Shown: positions 51,606 to 60,247 of the stretch, in pieces
Layout of the letters: each line of letters begins with the position of its first letter
How positions within the stretch are numbered: position 1 is the first letter of the stretch
From: Bacillota bacterium
GTDB taxonomy: Bacteria > Bacillota > Dehalobacteriia > UBA4068 > UBA4997
DNA: 60,247 bases
Direction of reading: 5' to 3'
Assembly (NCBI GenBank): GCA_021769035.1
Contig: JAETTP010000007.1
Span: 1 to 60,247, forward strand
Notes under the pieces: generated by a model
The model's database searches: none
What the model saw: the letters and a program-made list of their open reading frames with translations, nothing else
What the model was told of the DNA's origin: nothing
Program-made: the position numbers and the translations under genes

Positions 51606-52701
51606 CGCAAAAAAAATTATTCTATCCGGTTACTACGGCTTTGCTAACGCTGGGGACGAGGCGGTGCTGGCGGCCTTATGCCAGATTTTGCAGGAGCGGC
51701 TGCCGCAGGCTCAGCTGGTGGTGCTTTCCGCCCAGCCGGAACAAACGGCGGCCGCCTTGGGCGTGCGGGCGATTAACCGCTGGGACAAGGCGGCTTTGCG
51801 GGCGGAATTGCAAGAGGCGGCGCTGTTCTGTTCTGGCGGCGGCAGCCTGCTTCAGGACGTTACCAGCGTGCGCTCCGTGTGGTATTATACCTCACTGTTG
51901 AGGCTGGCCCAAAAGCAGGGGGTGCCGACCATTGTGCTGGCGCAGGGCCTGGGGCCGCTGAACACCCGCCTGGGCCGTTGGCTGACCCGCCGGGCTTTGA
52001 GCCGCTGCCGCCTGCTCAGCTGGCGTGACGCAGCCTCTTTGCGTTTGGCGGCGGAGATTATGCAGAATGGAAGCGGGGACGACAGCCTGCCTAGTTATCA
52101 GGTTTGCGACCCGGTGCTGCTTTGGCGGCCGGAGTTGCCGGAGGCGACGGCGGATTTGGCGGAGCCTGCGGGAGGCAGCCAAGGCCCTACGGTTGCTTTG
52201 GCCCTGCGGCCCTGGCCGGGGCTTACGCCCGGCGCGGCGGCCCAGTTGGTGCAGCTTTTGCAGCAGGCCGGCTGTCAAGTGGCTTTGCTGCCCTATCACC
52301 AGGGCGAGGACGAAAAGCTGGCGGAGCAGATAAACGCCGCTTTGCGGGCAGCCGGGCAGGCTGAGGCGGAGGTTTGGCCTGCCGCTACGCCGCAGCAGGC
52401 TTGGGCCGCGGTGGGCCGGGCGGATTTGCTGTTGGGCATGCGCCTGCACTCGCTGATTATGGCGGCGGCGCAGGGCGTGCCGGCGGTGGCCGTCAGCTAC
52501 GACCCTAAGGTGGAAGCTTTTGCCCAGGCTGTGCAAATGCCTTTAGCGGCGGGTGGGGTCAGCCTGCCGGCGGAGCAGGTAGCGGCGCAGCTTTTGGCGC
52601 GCTCTGCCCAGCCGCAGCGGCTGGCTTATCCGCTGGGGCCCTTGGTGGCCAGCTGGCAGCCGCTTTTGGCGGCCATCTGCCGGATTGTCGACGGCAAATA
52701 A
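51595..52701 (+). CDS. csaB: Polysaccharide pyruvyl transferase CsaB
   Basis: A 368-residue enzyme that adds ketal-linked pyruvate to wall polysaccharide, creating the ligand for SLH domains. ILSGYYGFANAGDEAVLAAL start, CSGGGSLLQDVTS, VLAQGLGPL, SWRDAASL and GMRLHSLIMAAAQGVPAVAV are family motifs. GTG at 51595 follows AAGGAGG within the DUF5693 gene, so the two are coupled. Two SLH proteins in the window are its expected beneficiaries. Confidence 0.95.
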   Translation: MSANAKKIILSGYYGFANAGDEAVLAALCQILQERLPQAQLVVLSAQPEQTAAALGVRAINRWDKAALRAELQEAALFCSGGGSLLQDVTSVRSVWYYTSLLRLAQKQGVPTIVLAQGLGPLNTRLGRWLTRRALSRCRLLSWRDAASLRLAAEIMQNGSGDDSLPSYQVCDPVLLWRPELPEATADLAEPAGGSQGPTVALALRPWPGLTPGAAAQLVQLLQQAGCQVALLPYHQGEDEKLAEQINAALRAAGQAEAEVWPAATPQQAWAAVGRADLLLGMRLHSLIMAAAQGVPAVAVSYDPKVEAFAQAVQMPLAAGGVSLPAEQVAAQLLARSAQPQRLAYPLGPLVASWQPLLAAICRIVDGK

Positions 52702-52792
52702 GCTTGCAAAATGAACCGAGGCGTATTAATTTGCGTCTATATATAATAATAATAATAGAAGAAACAGGATTTTTTTAGGATTAAATAACAAC

Positions 52793-54331
52793 ATGGCAAA
52801 GAATATTTTAAAGGCAACCAGCGTGGTGCTGGTGATGAACCTGGTGGTTAAGCTGCTGGGCTTTTTGCGGGAAACCAGCCTGGCCAACGCATTTGGCGCA
52901 GGCCCGCTTTCCGACGCTTATCTTTCGGCCTACACAATCCCGTACTTTTTGCAGGCCATTTTGGGCTATGCGCTGGTGACGGCAGTGGTGCCGATTTTGA
53001 CTAAATATCTGGTGGCCGGCCAAAAGGAGGAGGCCTCCTATGTGGGCAGCGCCATCATCAACCTGACGGCGGTGGCCCTGGCCGGGGTGACGCTGATTGG
53101 CATTATCATCTGTGATTGGCTGGTGAAGTTGCTGGCCCCCGGCTACGGGCCGGAGCAGGCGGCGCTGACGGCCAATCTGGCCCGCATAATGTTCCCCTCG
53201 GTGGTGTTTATGGGCGTGGGCATGGTGCTGACGGGCATTTGCAACGCGCATTATCGCTTTGCGGTTTCCGCCTTTGCGCCGGGTATGTCAAACATTATTA
53301 TTATCGTGTCGCTGCTGTTTTTCAGCGCGAGTTACGGCATTTTTGGCGCGGCCTGGGGCACCTTGCTGAGCTTTGCCGGTTTTTTTGTTATTCAAGTGCC
53401 GGTGCTTTGGCAAATCGGCTTCAAATACCGCCCGGTGCTGGACTTGAAGCACCCGGACGTGCAACAGCTGCTGCGGGAGATTGGGCCGATTGTGCTGGGC
53501 GTGGCGGTGAACCAGATTTACTTTGCCGTCAACCGGATTTTTGCCTCCGGCCTGGCCGAGGGCACGATTTCCAGCATTAATTACGCCAACAAGCTGATGA
53601 TGTTGCCGCTGGGCATTTTTGTGGCCGCGGTGGCCAACGCGATTTACCCGGCGCTGGCGGAGTTCTCGCTACGCAAAAACCGGCAAAGCCTGGCCGGCAC
53701 GATGAAGGGCGGGCTGGTTTCCGTGATGTTGGTGGCGATTCCGGCGGCGGTGGGGCTGGCCCTGCTGGCGGAGCCGATTATCGAGCTGCTTTTTGAGCAC
53801 GGCAATTTTGACCACGAAGCCACCCTGGCGACGGCTTGGGCCTTGGTCTGCTTCACGCTGGGCCTGGTGCCGATGGCCGCCAATATGGTGATAACCCGCG
53901 TGTTTTACGCCCTGGAGGACGTGAAAACGCCGGTGCGCATTGGCGCGCTTTCCATTGTGGTGGACGTGCTGCTGAGCCTGGCGCTTTACAAAACGATGGC
54001 TTATGGCGGCGGCGGGCTGGCCTTGGCAAACTCACTGGCGGCCTTGGTTTGCTGCCTGTTGATGTATTATTATTTGAAGTTTAAGGCTCTGCCGGAGCTG
54101 GCGCGGCAAAGCATGCTGCCCAGTCTGCTGAAGATTGCCCTGGCGGCGGCTTTGATGGGCGCGGCGGTTTGGTTGACGGCTAATCTGCTGCCCTTGGGCA
54201 GTGCGCTGCTGAAAACCGGCGTGGGCATTTTGGCTGGCGTGGCGGTTTACGCGGCGGCGGTGCTGGCTTTGCGAATCCCGGAAACCCAGCTTTTCCTTGA
54301 CAAGCTGGCGGCCAAACTGCGGCGGAGGTAA
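52793..54331 (+). CDS. murJ: Lipid II flippase MurJ
   Basis: A 512-residue membrane protein with fourteen hydrophobic segments. KLLGFLRETSLANAFGAGPL start, the AYTIPYFLQAILGYALV region and the conserved arginines in TM1 and TM8 regions fit MurJ/MviN. It moves lipid II or related polymer precursors across the membrane. The ribosome site before ATG 52793 is weak (AGGA, 12 bases away), unlike its neighbours. The tagO-like gene follows after six bases. Confidence 0.93.
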   Translation: MAKNILKATSVVLVMNLVVKLLGFLRETSLANAFGAGPLSDAYLSAYTIPYFLQAILGYALVTAVVPILTKYLVAGQKEEASYVGSAIINLTAVALAGVTLIGIIICDWLVKLLAPGYGPEQAALTANLARIMFPSVVFMGVGMVLTGICNAHYRFAVSAFAPGMSNIIIIVSLLFFSASYGIFGAAWGTLLSFAGFFVIQVPVLWQIGFKYRPVLDLKHPDVQQLLREIGPIVLGVAVNQIYFAVNRIFASGLAEGTISSINYANKLMMLPLGIFVAAVANAIYPALAEFSLRKNRQSLAGTMKGGLVSVMLVAIPAAVGLALLAEPIIELLFEHGNFDHEATLATAWALVCFTLGLVPMAANMVITRVFYALEDVKTPVRIGALSIVVDVLLSLALYKTMAYGGGGLALANSLAALVCCLLMYYYLKFKALPELARQSMLPSLLKIALAAALMGAAVWLTANLLPLGSALLKTGVGILAGVAVYAAAVLALRIPETQLFLDKLAAKLRRR

Positions 54332-54337
54332 AATAGG

Positions 54338-55435
54338 GTGACTCGTTTGTTAATTTCCTGCCTGGTGGCCTTGTTGGTGGGCTTGCTGATGACCCGCGTC
54401 GCCAAGGCGCTGGCCCTGCGCTTTGGCGTGGTGGACAAACCGGACGCCCGCCGGGTGCACACCGGCGTGGTGCCGCGCATGGGCGGCCTGGGTATATACT
54501 GCGGTTTTGTGGCGGGGTCTTTGGTTTATATGCTCTCGCACCCCAATCTGACGCTGGCCGGCGAGCCTTTGGGCCTGCTGCTTGCCGCCACCATTGTGTT
54601 TATCACCGGGCTGGTGGACGATGTGCGCAGTATTCGGCCCACCACCAAGCTGGCCGGGCAGCTGTTGGCGGCTCTGGTTTTTGTGGCCTTTGGCGGCTAC
54701 GTTAAATTTTTGAGCAATCCCTTTGGCGGCGATATAATCTACGTGGACTACTGGGGGATCCCGGTGACCTTGCTTTGGCTGGTGGGCATCAGCAACGCCG
54801 TCAACCTGATTGACGGGCTGGACGGCCTGGCTAGCGGCGTCAGCATTATTTCCGCCTGCACTCTGGCTGTGGTTTCGCTCTCTCATGGCTACAATCTGCC
54901 GGCGGCTCTGCTGTTTGTGCTGGCGGCGGCCACGCTGGGCTTTTTGCGCTACAACTTTAGCCCGGCTAGCATTTTTATGGGCGACAGCGGCTCCCTGACG
55001 CTGGGCTTTGTGCTGGGCGCAATTTCGATTATGGGCTTTGCCAAAGGGGCCACCATTGTGGCTTTGGTTATCCCGATCCTGATTTTGGCTATTCCGATTA
55101 TGGACACTTTTTTTGCCATAATCCGCCGGCTGGTTGAGCACCGGCCGATTATGCAGCCGGACAAGGGGCATTTGCACCACCGCCTGCTGGCTAAGGGGCT
55201 TTCGCACAAGCAGACGGTGCTGATAATTTACGCTATCACGATGTTTATGGGCTGCATTGCCATTTTAATGCCGCTTTTGAGCCCGCTGGTGAGCGTGCTG
55301 CTGGTGCTTGGCGCGTTGGCGTTGGTATTTTTGGGGGCGCGCGGCTTGGGCATTTTGGGCGTTAAGGCGGGAGGCGACAAACCGGTGGCCGCCGAAACGG
55401 CAAATAACGAGCAAAGTAATGAGCAAGCGGAATAA
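54338..55435 (+). CDS. tagO: Undecaprenyl-phosphate GlcNAc-1-phosphate transferase
   Basis: A 365-residue WecA/TagO enzyme starting wall-polymer synthesis by making undecaprenyl-PP-GlcNAc. Ten or eleven membrane segments; motifs PDARRVHTGVVPRMGGLGI, FITGLVDDVRSI, NAVNLIDGLDGLASG, SIFMGDSGSLTLGF and KGHLHHRLL contain the Mg2+/substrate aspartates and histidines. Start GTG with GGAGG upstream. With WecG/TagA, LCP and CsaB it completes a polymer pathway. Confidence 0.95.
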   Translation: MTRLLISCLVALLVGLLMTRVAKALALRFGVVDKPDARRVHTGVVPRMGGLGIYCGFVAGSLVYMLSHPNLTLAGEPLGLLLAATIVFITGLVDDVRSIRPTTKLAGQLLAALVFVAFGGYVKFLSNPFGGDIIYVDYWGIPVTLLWLVGISNAVNLIDGLDGLASGVSIISACTLAVVSLSHGYNLPAALLFVLAAATLGFLRYNFSPASIFMGDSGSLTLGFVLGAISIMGFAKGATIVALVIPILILAIPIMDTFFAIIRRLVEHRPIMQPDKGHLHHRLLAKGLSHKQTVLIIYAITMFMGCIAILMPLLSPLVSVLLVLGALALVFLGARGLGILGVKAGGDKPVAAETANNEQSNEQAE

Positions 55436-55484
55436 TTTTGTAAGAAAAATTTGCAAAACTGGCGGAAAAATCTGCAAAAGAATA

Positions 55485-55513
55485 TTGAAAAAGCGGACAA
55501 ATTGGGGTATAAT
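55485..55513 (+). promoter_or_regulatory. Promoter of the SH3 gene
   Basis: TTGAAA (55485-55490), 17-bp spacer, TATAAT (55508-55513). Confidence 0.7.
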
Positions 55514-55600
55514 TAATAAGGTTAATATTTAAATTGAAAATTACGGGCGGTTTGACGGGATTTGTCGCTGCTCTGCGGATAACTAAAGGGGGATATTATT

Positions 55601-56125
55601 GTGCCGAAGCCGAATGCAAGAGGAAAGGCTGCACTGCTGATTATCGCAGCAATTATTTTTCTGGTGGTGGGCTTTGTCTGCGGGCAAATTGTGAAAGCGC
55701 TGACCACTCTGCCGGGCGACGCCGACGACCCGGTGGCTACGCAAAGTTATGTGGAAACTCAGCTGGGCGAACGCCTGGCCACTTTGACGACCCGTCTGGA
55801 AGAGGTGGAGGCGGAGCTGGCCGCACTGAAAGGCGGCAGCACCAATCCAAGCGGTAACTCAGGGACGAGTAATCCCGGCGCAAGCAATCCGGGCAGCAGC
55901 ACGACCCAGCCCAATAACAGCAGCACTACTTCCAGCGGCCAGACTGTGCGCATTACCGGCAGCACCGTGAACGTGCGGCGCGGCCCCGGCACCAACTATG
56001 AAAAGGTTGGTTCTATGTCCCGCGGTGATACGGCCACCCTGCTTGGCACCGAGGGCACCTGGTATCGGATCCAAACCGGCAACATCACTGGCTATGTTTC
56101 CTCGGAATATGCTTCCGTGCAGTAG
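55601..56125 (+). CDS. Membrane-anchored bacterial SH3-domain protein
   Basis: A 174-residue protein with a membrane segment (9-30), a short coiled coil (RLEEVEAELAALKG), a Ser/Thr/Asn/Pro-rich linker (about 80-112) and one C-terminal SH3b domain (VNVRRGPGTNYEKVGSMSRG, WYRIQTGNITGYVSSEY), a wall-binding fold. The DADDPVAT..YVETQL stretch after the membrane segment resembles that of the stalk protein at 37265. GTG start after AAGGGGGA. Followed by a strong terminator. Confidence 0.85.
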   Translation: MPKPNARGKAALLIIAAIIFLVVGFVCGQIVKALTTLPGDADDPVATQSYVETQLGERLATLTTRLEEVEAELAALKGGSTNPSGNSGTSNPGASNPGSSTTQPNNSSTTSSGQTVRITGSTVNVRRGPGTNYEKVGSMSRGDTATLLGTEGTWYRIQTGNITGYVSSEYASVQ

Positions 56126-56147
56126 TCTGTTTTCTGAAATCGCAACC

Positions 56148-56182
56148 AAACCCTTTCTGCTTTGGCGGAAAGGGTTTTTTGT
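56148..56182 (+). terminator. Terminator after the SH3 gene
   Basis: AAACCCTTTC pairs exactly with GAAAGGGTTT, followed by TTTTT. Confidence 0.85.
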
Positions 56183-56267
56183 TTGCCCCAATAAAGAGTG
56201 GTTATTATTAGTCCTAATTTAATATGAAAAAAAGTTTAAAAAAAACTGAAAAAAACGAAAAAGTGTG

Positions 56268-56296
56268 TTGACAAGTGGCCAAATGCTTGTTAAAAT
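56268..56296 (+). promoter_or_regulatory. Promoter of the str cluster
   Basis: TTGACA (56268-56273), exact 17-bp spacer, TAAAAT (56291-56296), preceded by TGT (extended -10). Confidence 0.8.
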
Positions 56297-56331
56297 ATTT
56301 AAGTACGCTATTCTGGGAGGTTAATGCCGAA

Positions 56332-56577
56332 ATGGATTTGAGCGGCTTACAGGCTGCACGGAAACGCATTGGCGTGAAGCAGACAATTAAAGCTTTGGAA
56401 TCAGATTCTGTAGCGTTGGTATATATTGCCGGAGATGCTGACCGGCAAGTTACCGCGGAGGTGGTGGCTCTGTGCTTGGTGAAAGACATTGAGCTGGTGG
56501 AAATCCCCACCCGCGCCGAGTTGGGCAACGCTTGCGGTATTGATGTGGGCGCAGCGGTGGTTGCGCTTTTGAAATAG
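56332..56577 (+). CDS. L7Ae-family ribosome-associated protein (YbxF-like)
   Basis: An 81-residue kink-turn-binding protein. KRIGVKQTIKALESDSVALV, YIAGDADRQVTAEVVALC and the GNACGIDVGAAVV motif are typical of Firmicutes L7Ae-like proteins located before rpsL. Usually rpoC precedes it; here it has its own promoter after an unrelated gene. ATG at 56332 lies 11 bases from GGGAGG; no nearer start fits. Confidence 0.9.
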   Translation: MDLSGLQAARKRIGVKQTIKALESDSVALVYIAGDADRQVTAEVVALCLVKDIELVEIPTRAELGNACGIDVGAAVVALLK

Positions 56578-56660
56578 CGCGCAGGGCAGTCGGCCAGGAA
56601 CGGGCTGGGCTGCCAGGGTTGCTTTACAAAAAAAATATCTATTTACTATCCGTTGGATAG

Positions 56661-56703
56661 GCCTGGCCCGCCAGCATTGCGGCAGGCGGCAGGCTTTGTT
56701 TTT
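56661..56703 (+). terminator. Attenuator-like hairpin before rpsL
   Basis: GCCTG..CCGCC pairs with GGCGGCAGGC (two-base bulge), followed by TTTGTTTTT, only seven bases before the rpsL ribosome site. A second stem GGCAG/CTGCC precedes it (56586-56616). It could limit read-through from the L7Ae-like gene. Confidence 0.55.
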
Positions 56704-56724
56704 ACGGGGAAGGAGGTGGCGGTT

Positions 56725-57111
56725 TTGCCTACAATTAGCCAATTAGTCAGAAAAGGTCGTCAGAGTGTGGAAAAGAAATCTACCGCGCCGGCGTTGAAGG
56801 AATGCCCTCAGAAGAGAGGGGTTTGCACCAGAGTTTATACGACTACGCCTAAAAAGCCTAACTCCGCGTTGAGAAAGGTAGCCCGTGTGCGCTTAACTAA
56901 CAACATTGAGGTTACGGCGTATATTCCCGGCATCGGCCACAATTTGCAGGAGCACAGCGTGGTGTTGGTGCGCGGCGGCCGTGTTAAGGATTTGCCTGGC
57001 GTGCGTTATCACGTGGTGCGCGGCGCTTTGGACGCAGCCGGTGTTGCCAACCGTATGCAGGCGCGTTCCAAATATGGCGCCAAGCGGCCTAAGGGCGGCG
57101 CCAAGAAGTAA
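56725..57111 (+). CDS. rpsL: Ribosomal protein S12
   Basis: A 128-residue decoding-centre protein. [12 protein letters not shown] start, [19 protein letters not shown] with the streptomycin-site lysine, and [17 protein letters not shown] with the usually methylthiolated aspartate. TTG at 56725 has AAGGAGG 8 bases upstream and gives the family N-terminus; longer ATG extension rejected. Confidence 0.97.
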   Translation: MPTISQLVRKGRQSVEKKSTAPALKECPQKRGVCTRVYTTTPKKPNSALRKVARVRLTNNIEVTAYIPGIGHNLQEHSVVLVRGGRVKDLPGVRYHVVRGALDAAGVANRMQARSKYGAKRPKGGAKK

Positions 57112-57145
57112 GAGCCGGATTTTCGGGGCTTGTTATTCATTTTAA

Positions 57146-57625
<480 letters not shown>

Positions 57626-57637
57626 TTGGAGGAAAAA

Positions 57638-59716
57638 ATGCCAAGACAGAACTCTTTGGAGAACACCAGAAACATTGGTATTATGGCCCATATCGACGCC
57701 GGCAAAACGACTACCACCGAGCGTATTCTGTTCTACACCAACAGAGTGCATAAAATCGGTGAAACGCACGACGGCGGTGCGACTATGGACTGGATGGTGC
57801 AGGAGCAGGAGCGTGGTATCACTATCACTTCCGCTACTACAACTTGTTTCTGGAAGGGAAACCGCATTAATATTATTGATACGCCCGGCCACGTGGACTT
57901 CACCGTTGAGGTGGAACGTTCTCTGCGCGTGCTGGACGGCGCTGTGGCTGTGTTCTGCTCCGTGGGTGGTGTGGAACCGCAGTCGGAAACGGTTTGGCGT
58001 CAGGCCGATCGCTATGGCGTGCCGCGTATCGCTTATATTAACAAGATGGACCGCACCGGCGCGGATTTTATGCGCGGTGTGAATATGATTAAGGAACGCC
58101 TGGGCGCCAACCCGGTGCCGATTCAGCTGCCGATTGGCTCTGAGGATAAATTCGTGGGTATCATTGATTTGGTACGCATGAAGGCGGAAATTTATAAGGA
58201 CGATTTGGGCAAGGAGATTGAGGAAGCGGATATTCCGGCGGATATGCTGGAATTGGCCCAGGAATATCGGGAAAAAATGCTGGAAGCAGCAGCGGAAAGC
58301 GACGAAGACCTGATGATGAAGTATCTGGAGGGCGAGGAGCTGACCGAGGAGGAAATCAGGGCCGGCTTGCGCAAAGGCACTATCGACGTGACTATGACCC
58401 CGGTGCTTTGCGGCTCCTCCTTTAAGAACAAAGGCGTGCAAATGCTGCTGGACGCGATTGTCGATTATCTGCCCAGCCCGGTGGACGTGCCGGACATCAC
58501 CGGCATTAACCCGGAAACGGGCGAGGACGATTCCCGCCCCAGCTCCGACGACGCACCCTTTGCCGCTTTGGCTTTCAAGGTGATGACCGACCCCTTTGTG
58601 GGCAAGCTGACCTACTTCCGGGTCTATTCCGGCACTTTGCAGGCCGGCTCCTATGTTTACAATTCCACTAAGGGCAAAAAGGAGCGCGTTGGCCGTCTGT
58701 TGCAAATGCACGCCAACAGCCGCGAGGAGGTTTCCGAGGTGCATGCCGGCGATATTGTGGCAGGCATTGGCTTTAAGGACACCACCACCGGCGACTCTCT
58801 CTGCGACGAGAAGAATGAAATCATTCTGGAATCTATGGAATTCCCGGAACCGGTTATCGACGTGGCTATCGAGCCCAAAACGCAGGCCGACCAGGAGAAG
58901 ATGGGTATTGCCCTGGCCAAGCTGGCCGAGGAGGACCCGACCTTTAAGGTGCACACTGACAAGGAAACCGGCCAGACGATTATCGCCGGTATGGGCGAGC
59001 TGCACCTGGAAATTATCGTTGACCGCCTGCTGCGCGAGTTTAAGGTGGAGGCCAACGTGGGCCAGCCGCAGGTGGCTTACAAGGAAACTATCCGCGGCAA
59101 GGTTACCGGCGTGGGCAAGCATGTGAAACAGTCCGGCGGCCATGGCCAGTATGGCCACTGCGTTGTGGAGTTTGAGCCCAACGAGCCCGGCGCAGGCTTT
59201 GTATTTGAGAACAAAATTGTGGGCGGCGTGGTGCCGAAAGAATTTATTGGGCCGATTGAGGCTGGTATTAAGGAAGCTATGCTCTCTGGTCTGCTGGCCG
59301 GCTACGAGGTGGTTGACATCAAAGCCACTTTGGTTGACGGCTCCTACCACGAGGTTGACTCCTCGGAAATGGCCTTCAAAATTGCCGGCTCCTTGGCCTT
59401 TAAGGACGGTTGCGCCAAAGCTAGCCCGGTGCTGCTGGAGCCTGTGTTTAAGGTGGAGGTTGTGGTGCCTGAGGATTATATGGGCGAGGTTATGGGCAAT
59501 GTAAGCTCTCGCCGCGGCCGTATCGAGGGCATGGAGGGCCGCAACGGCCTGCAAGCTATCCGCGCCGTGGTGCCGCTGGCCGAGATGTTCGGCTACGCCA
59601 CCGATTTGCGCTCCCGCACCCAGGGGCGCGGCACCTACACGATGCAGTTCTCGCACTTTGAGGAAGTTCCGCGCAACGTGGCCGAGGCGATTATCGAGAA
59701 GCGCAAAGGCTACTAA
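57638..59716 (+). CDS. fusA: Elongation factor G
   Basis: A 692-residue GTPase catalysing translocation. GTPase motifs: [14 protein letters not shown] (G1), RGITITSA (G2), DTPGHVDF (G3), NKMD (G4). Domain IV has [16 protein letters not shown] and [16 protein letters not shown] 5 bases before ATG 57638; TTG at 57626 rejected. The long minus-strand frame opposite it is a codon-bias shadow. Confidence 0.99.
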   Translation: MPRQNSLENTRNIGIMAHIDAGKTTTTERILFYTNRVHKIGETHDGGATMDWMVQEQERGITITSATTTCFWKGNRINIIDTPGHVDFTVEVERSLRVLDGAVAVFCSVGGVEPQSETVWRQADRYGVPRIAYINKMDRTGADFMRGVNMIKERLGANPVPIQLPIGSEDKFVGIIDLVRMKAEIYKDDLGKEIEEADIPADMLELAQEYREKMLEAAAESDEDLMMKYLEGEELTEEEIRAGLRKGTIDVTMTPVLCGSSFKNKGVQMLLDAIVDYLPSPVDVPDITGINPETGEDDSRPSSDDAPFAALAFKVMTDPFVGKLTYFRVYSGTLQAGSYVYNSTKGKKERVGRLLQMHANSREEVSEVHAGDIVAGIGFKDTTTGDSLCDEKNEIILESMEFPEPVIDVAIEPKTQADQEKMGIALAKLAEEDPTFKVHTDKETGQTIIAGMGELHLEIIVDRLLREFKVEANVGQPQVAYKETIRGKVTGVGKHVKQSGGHGQYGHCVVEFEPNEPGAGFVFENKIVGGVVPKEFIGPIEAGIKEAMLSGLLAGYEVVDIKATLVDGSYHEVDSSEMAFKIAGSLAFKDGCAKASPVLLEPVFKVEVVVPEDYMGEVMGNVSSRRGRIEGMEGRNGLQAIRAVVPLAEMFGYATDLRSRTQGRGTYTMQFSHFEEVPRNVAEAIIEKRKGY

Positions 59717-59787
59717 ACCGCGAATTATAACGTACTAAAAATTAAAAATAAGCCAAAAATTAAAGCCTAAATTGGAGGAAAAACGAC

Positions 59788-60247
59788 ATGGCAAAACAAA
59801 AGTTTGAACGCACAAAGCCGCATGTTAATATCGGCACGATTGGTCACGTTGACCACGGCAAGACCACTTTGACAGCGGCCATCACCAGATGCTTGGCCAC
59901 CGCCGGCGGCGCAGAGGCCAAGGCCTACGACCAGATTGACTCCGCTCCGGAGGAAAGAGCCCGTGGTATCACGATTAATACCGCGCACGTGGAATATGAA
60001 ACTGAGGGCCGGCACTATGCCCATGTGGACTGCCCCGGCCACGCTGACTATGTTAAGAACATGATTACCGGCGCAGCGCAGATGGACGGCGCTATCCTGG
60101 TGGTATCCGCAGCCGACGGCCCGATGCCCCAGACCCGCGAGCACATTTTGCTGTCCCGTCAGGTTGGCGTACCCTATATCGTGGTATTCCTGAACAAGGC
60201 CGACCAGGTTGACGACGACGAATTGATGGAATTGGTGGAAATGGAAG
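59788..60247 (+). CDS. tuf: Elongation factor Tu (partial, 3' end beyond window)
   Basis: The first 153 codons of EF-Tu, cut by the window edge. [15 protein letters not shown] (G1), [15 protein letters not shown] (G2), [20 protein letters not shown] (G3) and NKADQVDD (G4, with A where many have C). GGAGG precedes ATG 59788. Delivers aminoacyl-tRNA to the ribosome. Whether rpsJ or another gene follows cannot be seen. Confidence 0.98.
   Translation, partial: MAKQKFERTKPHVNIGTIGHVDHGKTTLTAAITRCLATAGGAEAKAYDQIDSAPEERARGITINTAHVEYETEGRHYAHVDCPGHADYVKNMITGAAQMDGAILVVSAADGPMPQTREHILLSRQVGVPYIVVFLNKADQVDDDELMELVEME

Overview
The window looks like one contiguous piece of chromosome from an anaerobic, moderately G+C-rich Bacillota (Firmicutes), most likely Clostridia or a relative. 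The reasons are a Firmicutes-type S10-spc-alpha ribosomal operon (zinc-type S14, zinc-lid adenylate kinase, KOW/L14e-like protein between map and infA), rplQ followed by an ECF transporter module, truA, rplM and rpsI, sigma-A-like promoters with 17-bp spacers, strong Shine-Dalgarno sites, rubrerythrin, a TraX-family protein, and an SLH/CsaB cell-wall anchoring locus. A full RND-TolC efflux set leaves open a diderm (Negativicutes-like) envelope; the sequence alone does not settle this.

Layout. 1-11.6 kb is accessory/housekeeping: an AraC-type regulator; a three-gene cluster with SUFU and DUF4241 proteins; rubrerythrin; two tandem-duplicated membrane proteins plus a third; an AlkZ-like winged-helix protein; TraX; a PHP phosphoesterase; guaB followed by three tiny genes, one carrying a motif of the Na+-translocating decarboxylase beta subunit. 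11.66-27.6 kb is the ribosomal protein operon from rpsJ to rplQ, including secY, adk, map, infA, rpmJ and rpoA. 27.6-34.0 kb continues with ecfA1-ecfA2-ecfT, then a 1.8-kb insertion, then truA, rplM, rpsI. 34.1-36.0 kb holds a zeta-type toxin/antitoxin pair and pgeF on the minus strand. 36.1-56.1 kb is an envelope region: MreB/Mbl, a stalk-domain protein, LCP ligase, WecG/TagA transferase, two SLH proteins flanking an RND efflux operon, DUF5693, CsaB, MurJ, TagO/WecA and an SH3 protein. 56.3 kb to the end is the str cluster: L7Ae-like protein, rpsL, rpsG, fusA and the start of tuf.

How genes work together. TagO starts and WecG/TagA extends an undecaprenyl-linked wall polymer, an LCP protein can ligate it to peptidoglycan, CsaB can pyruvylate it, and SLH proteins bind the pyruvylated polymer; MurJ and MreB serve peptidoglycan growth. 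The str and S10 clusters, adjacent in many Firmicutes, lie about 45 kb apart here.

Most unusual part. Between ecfT and truA (30311-32125) lies a compact array of tiny transcription units. Good sigma-A-like promoters on the plus strand drive short terminator-ended RNAs; three of these run head-on into small minus-strand genes, two of which encode ribbon-helix-helix regulators. GGTA/TACC dyads flank the -10 boxes of one regulator gene and two of the RNAs. The array ends in a truncated copy of the truA ribosome-binding site and start. This is the best candidate for an undescribed system in the window. All calls come from reading the sequence; no database search or folding program was run.
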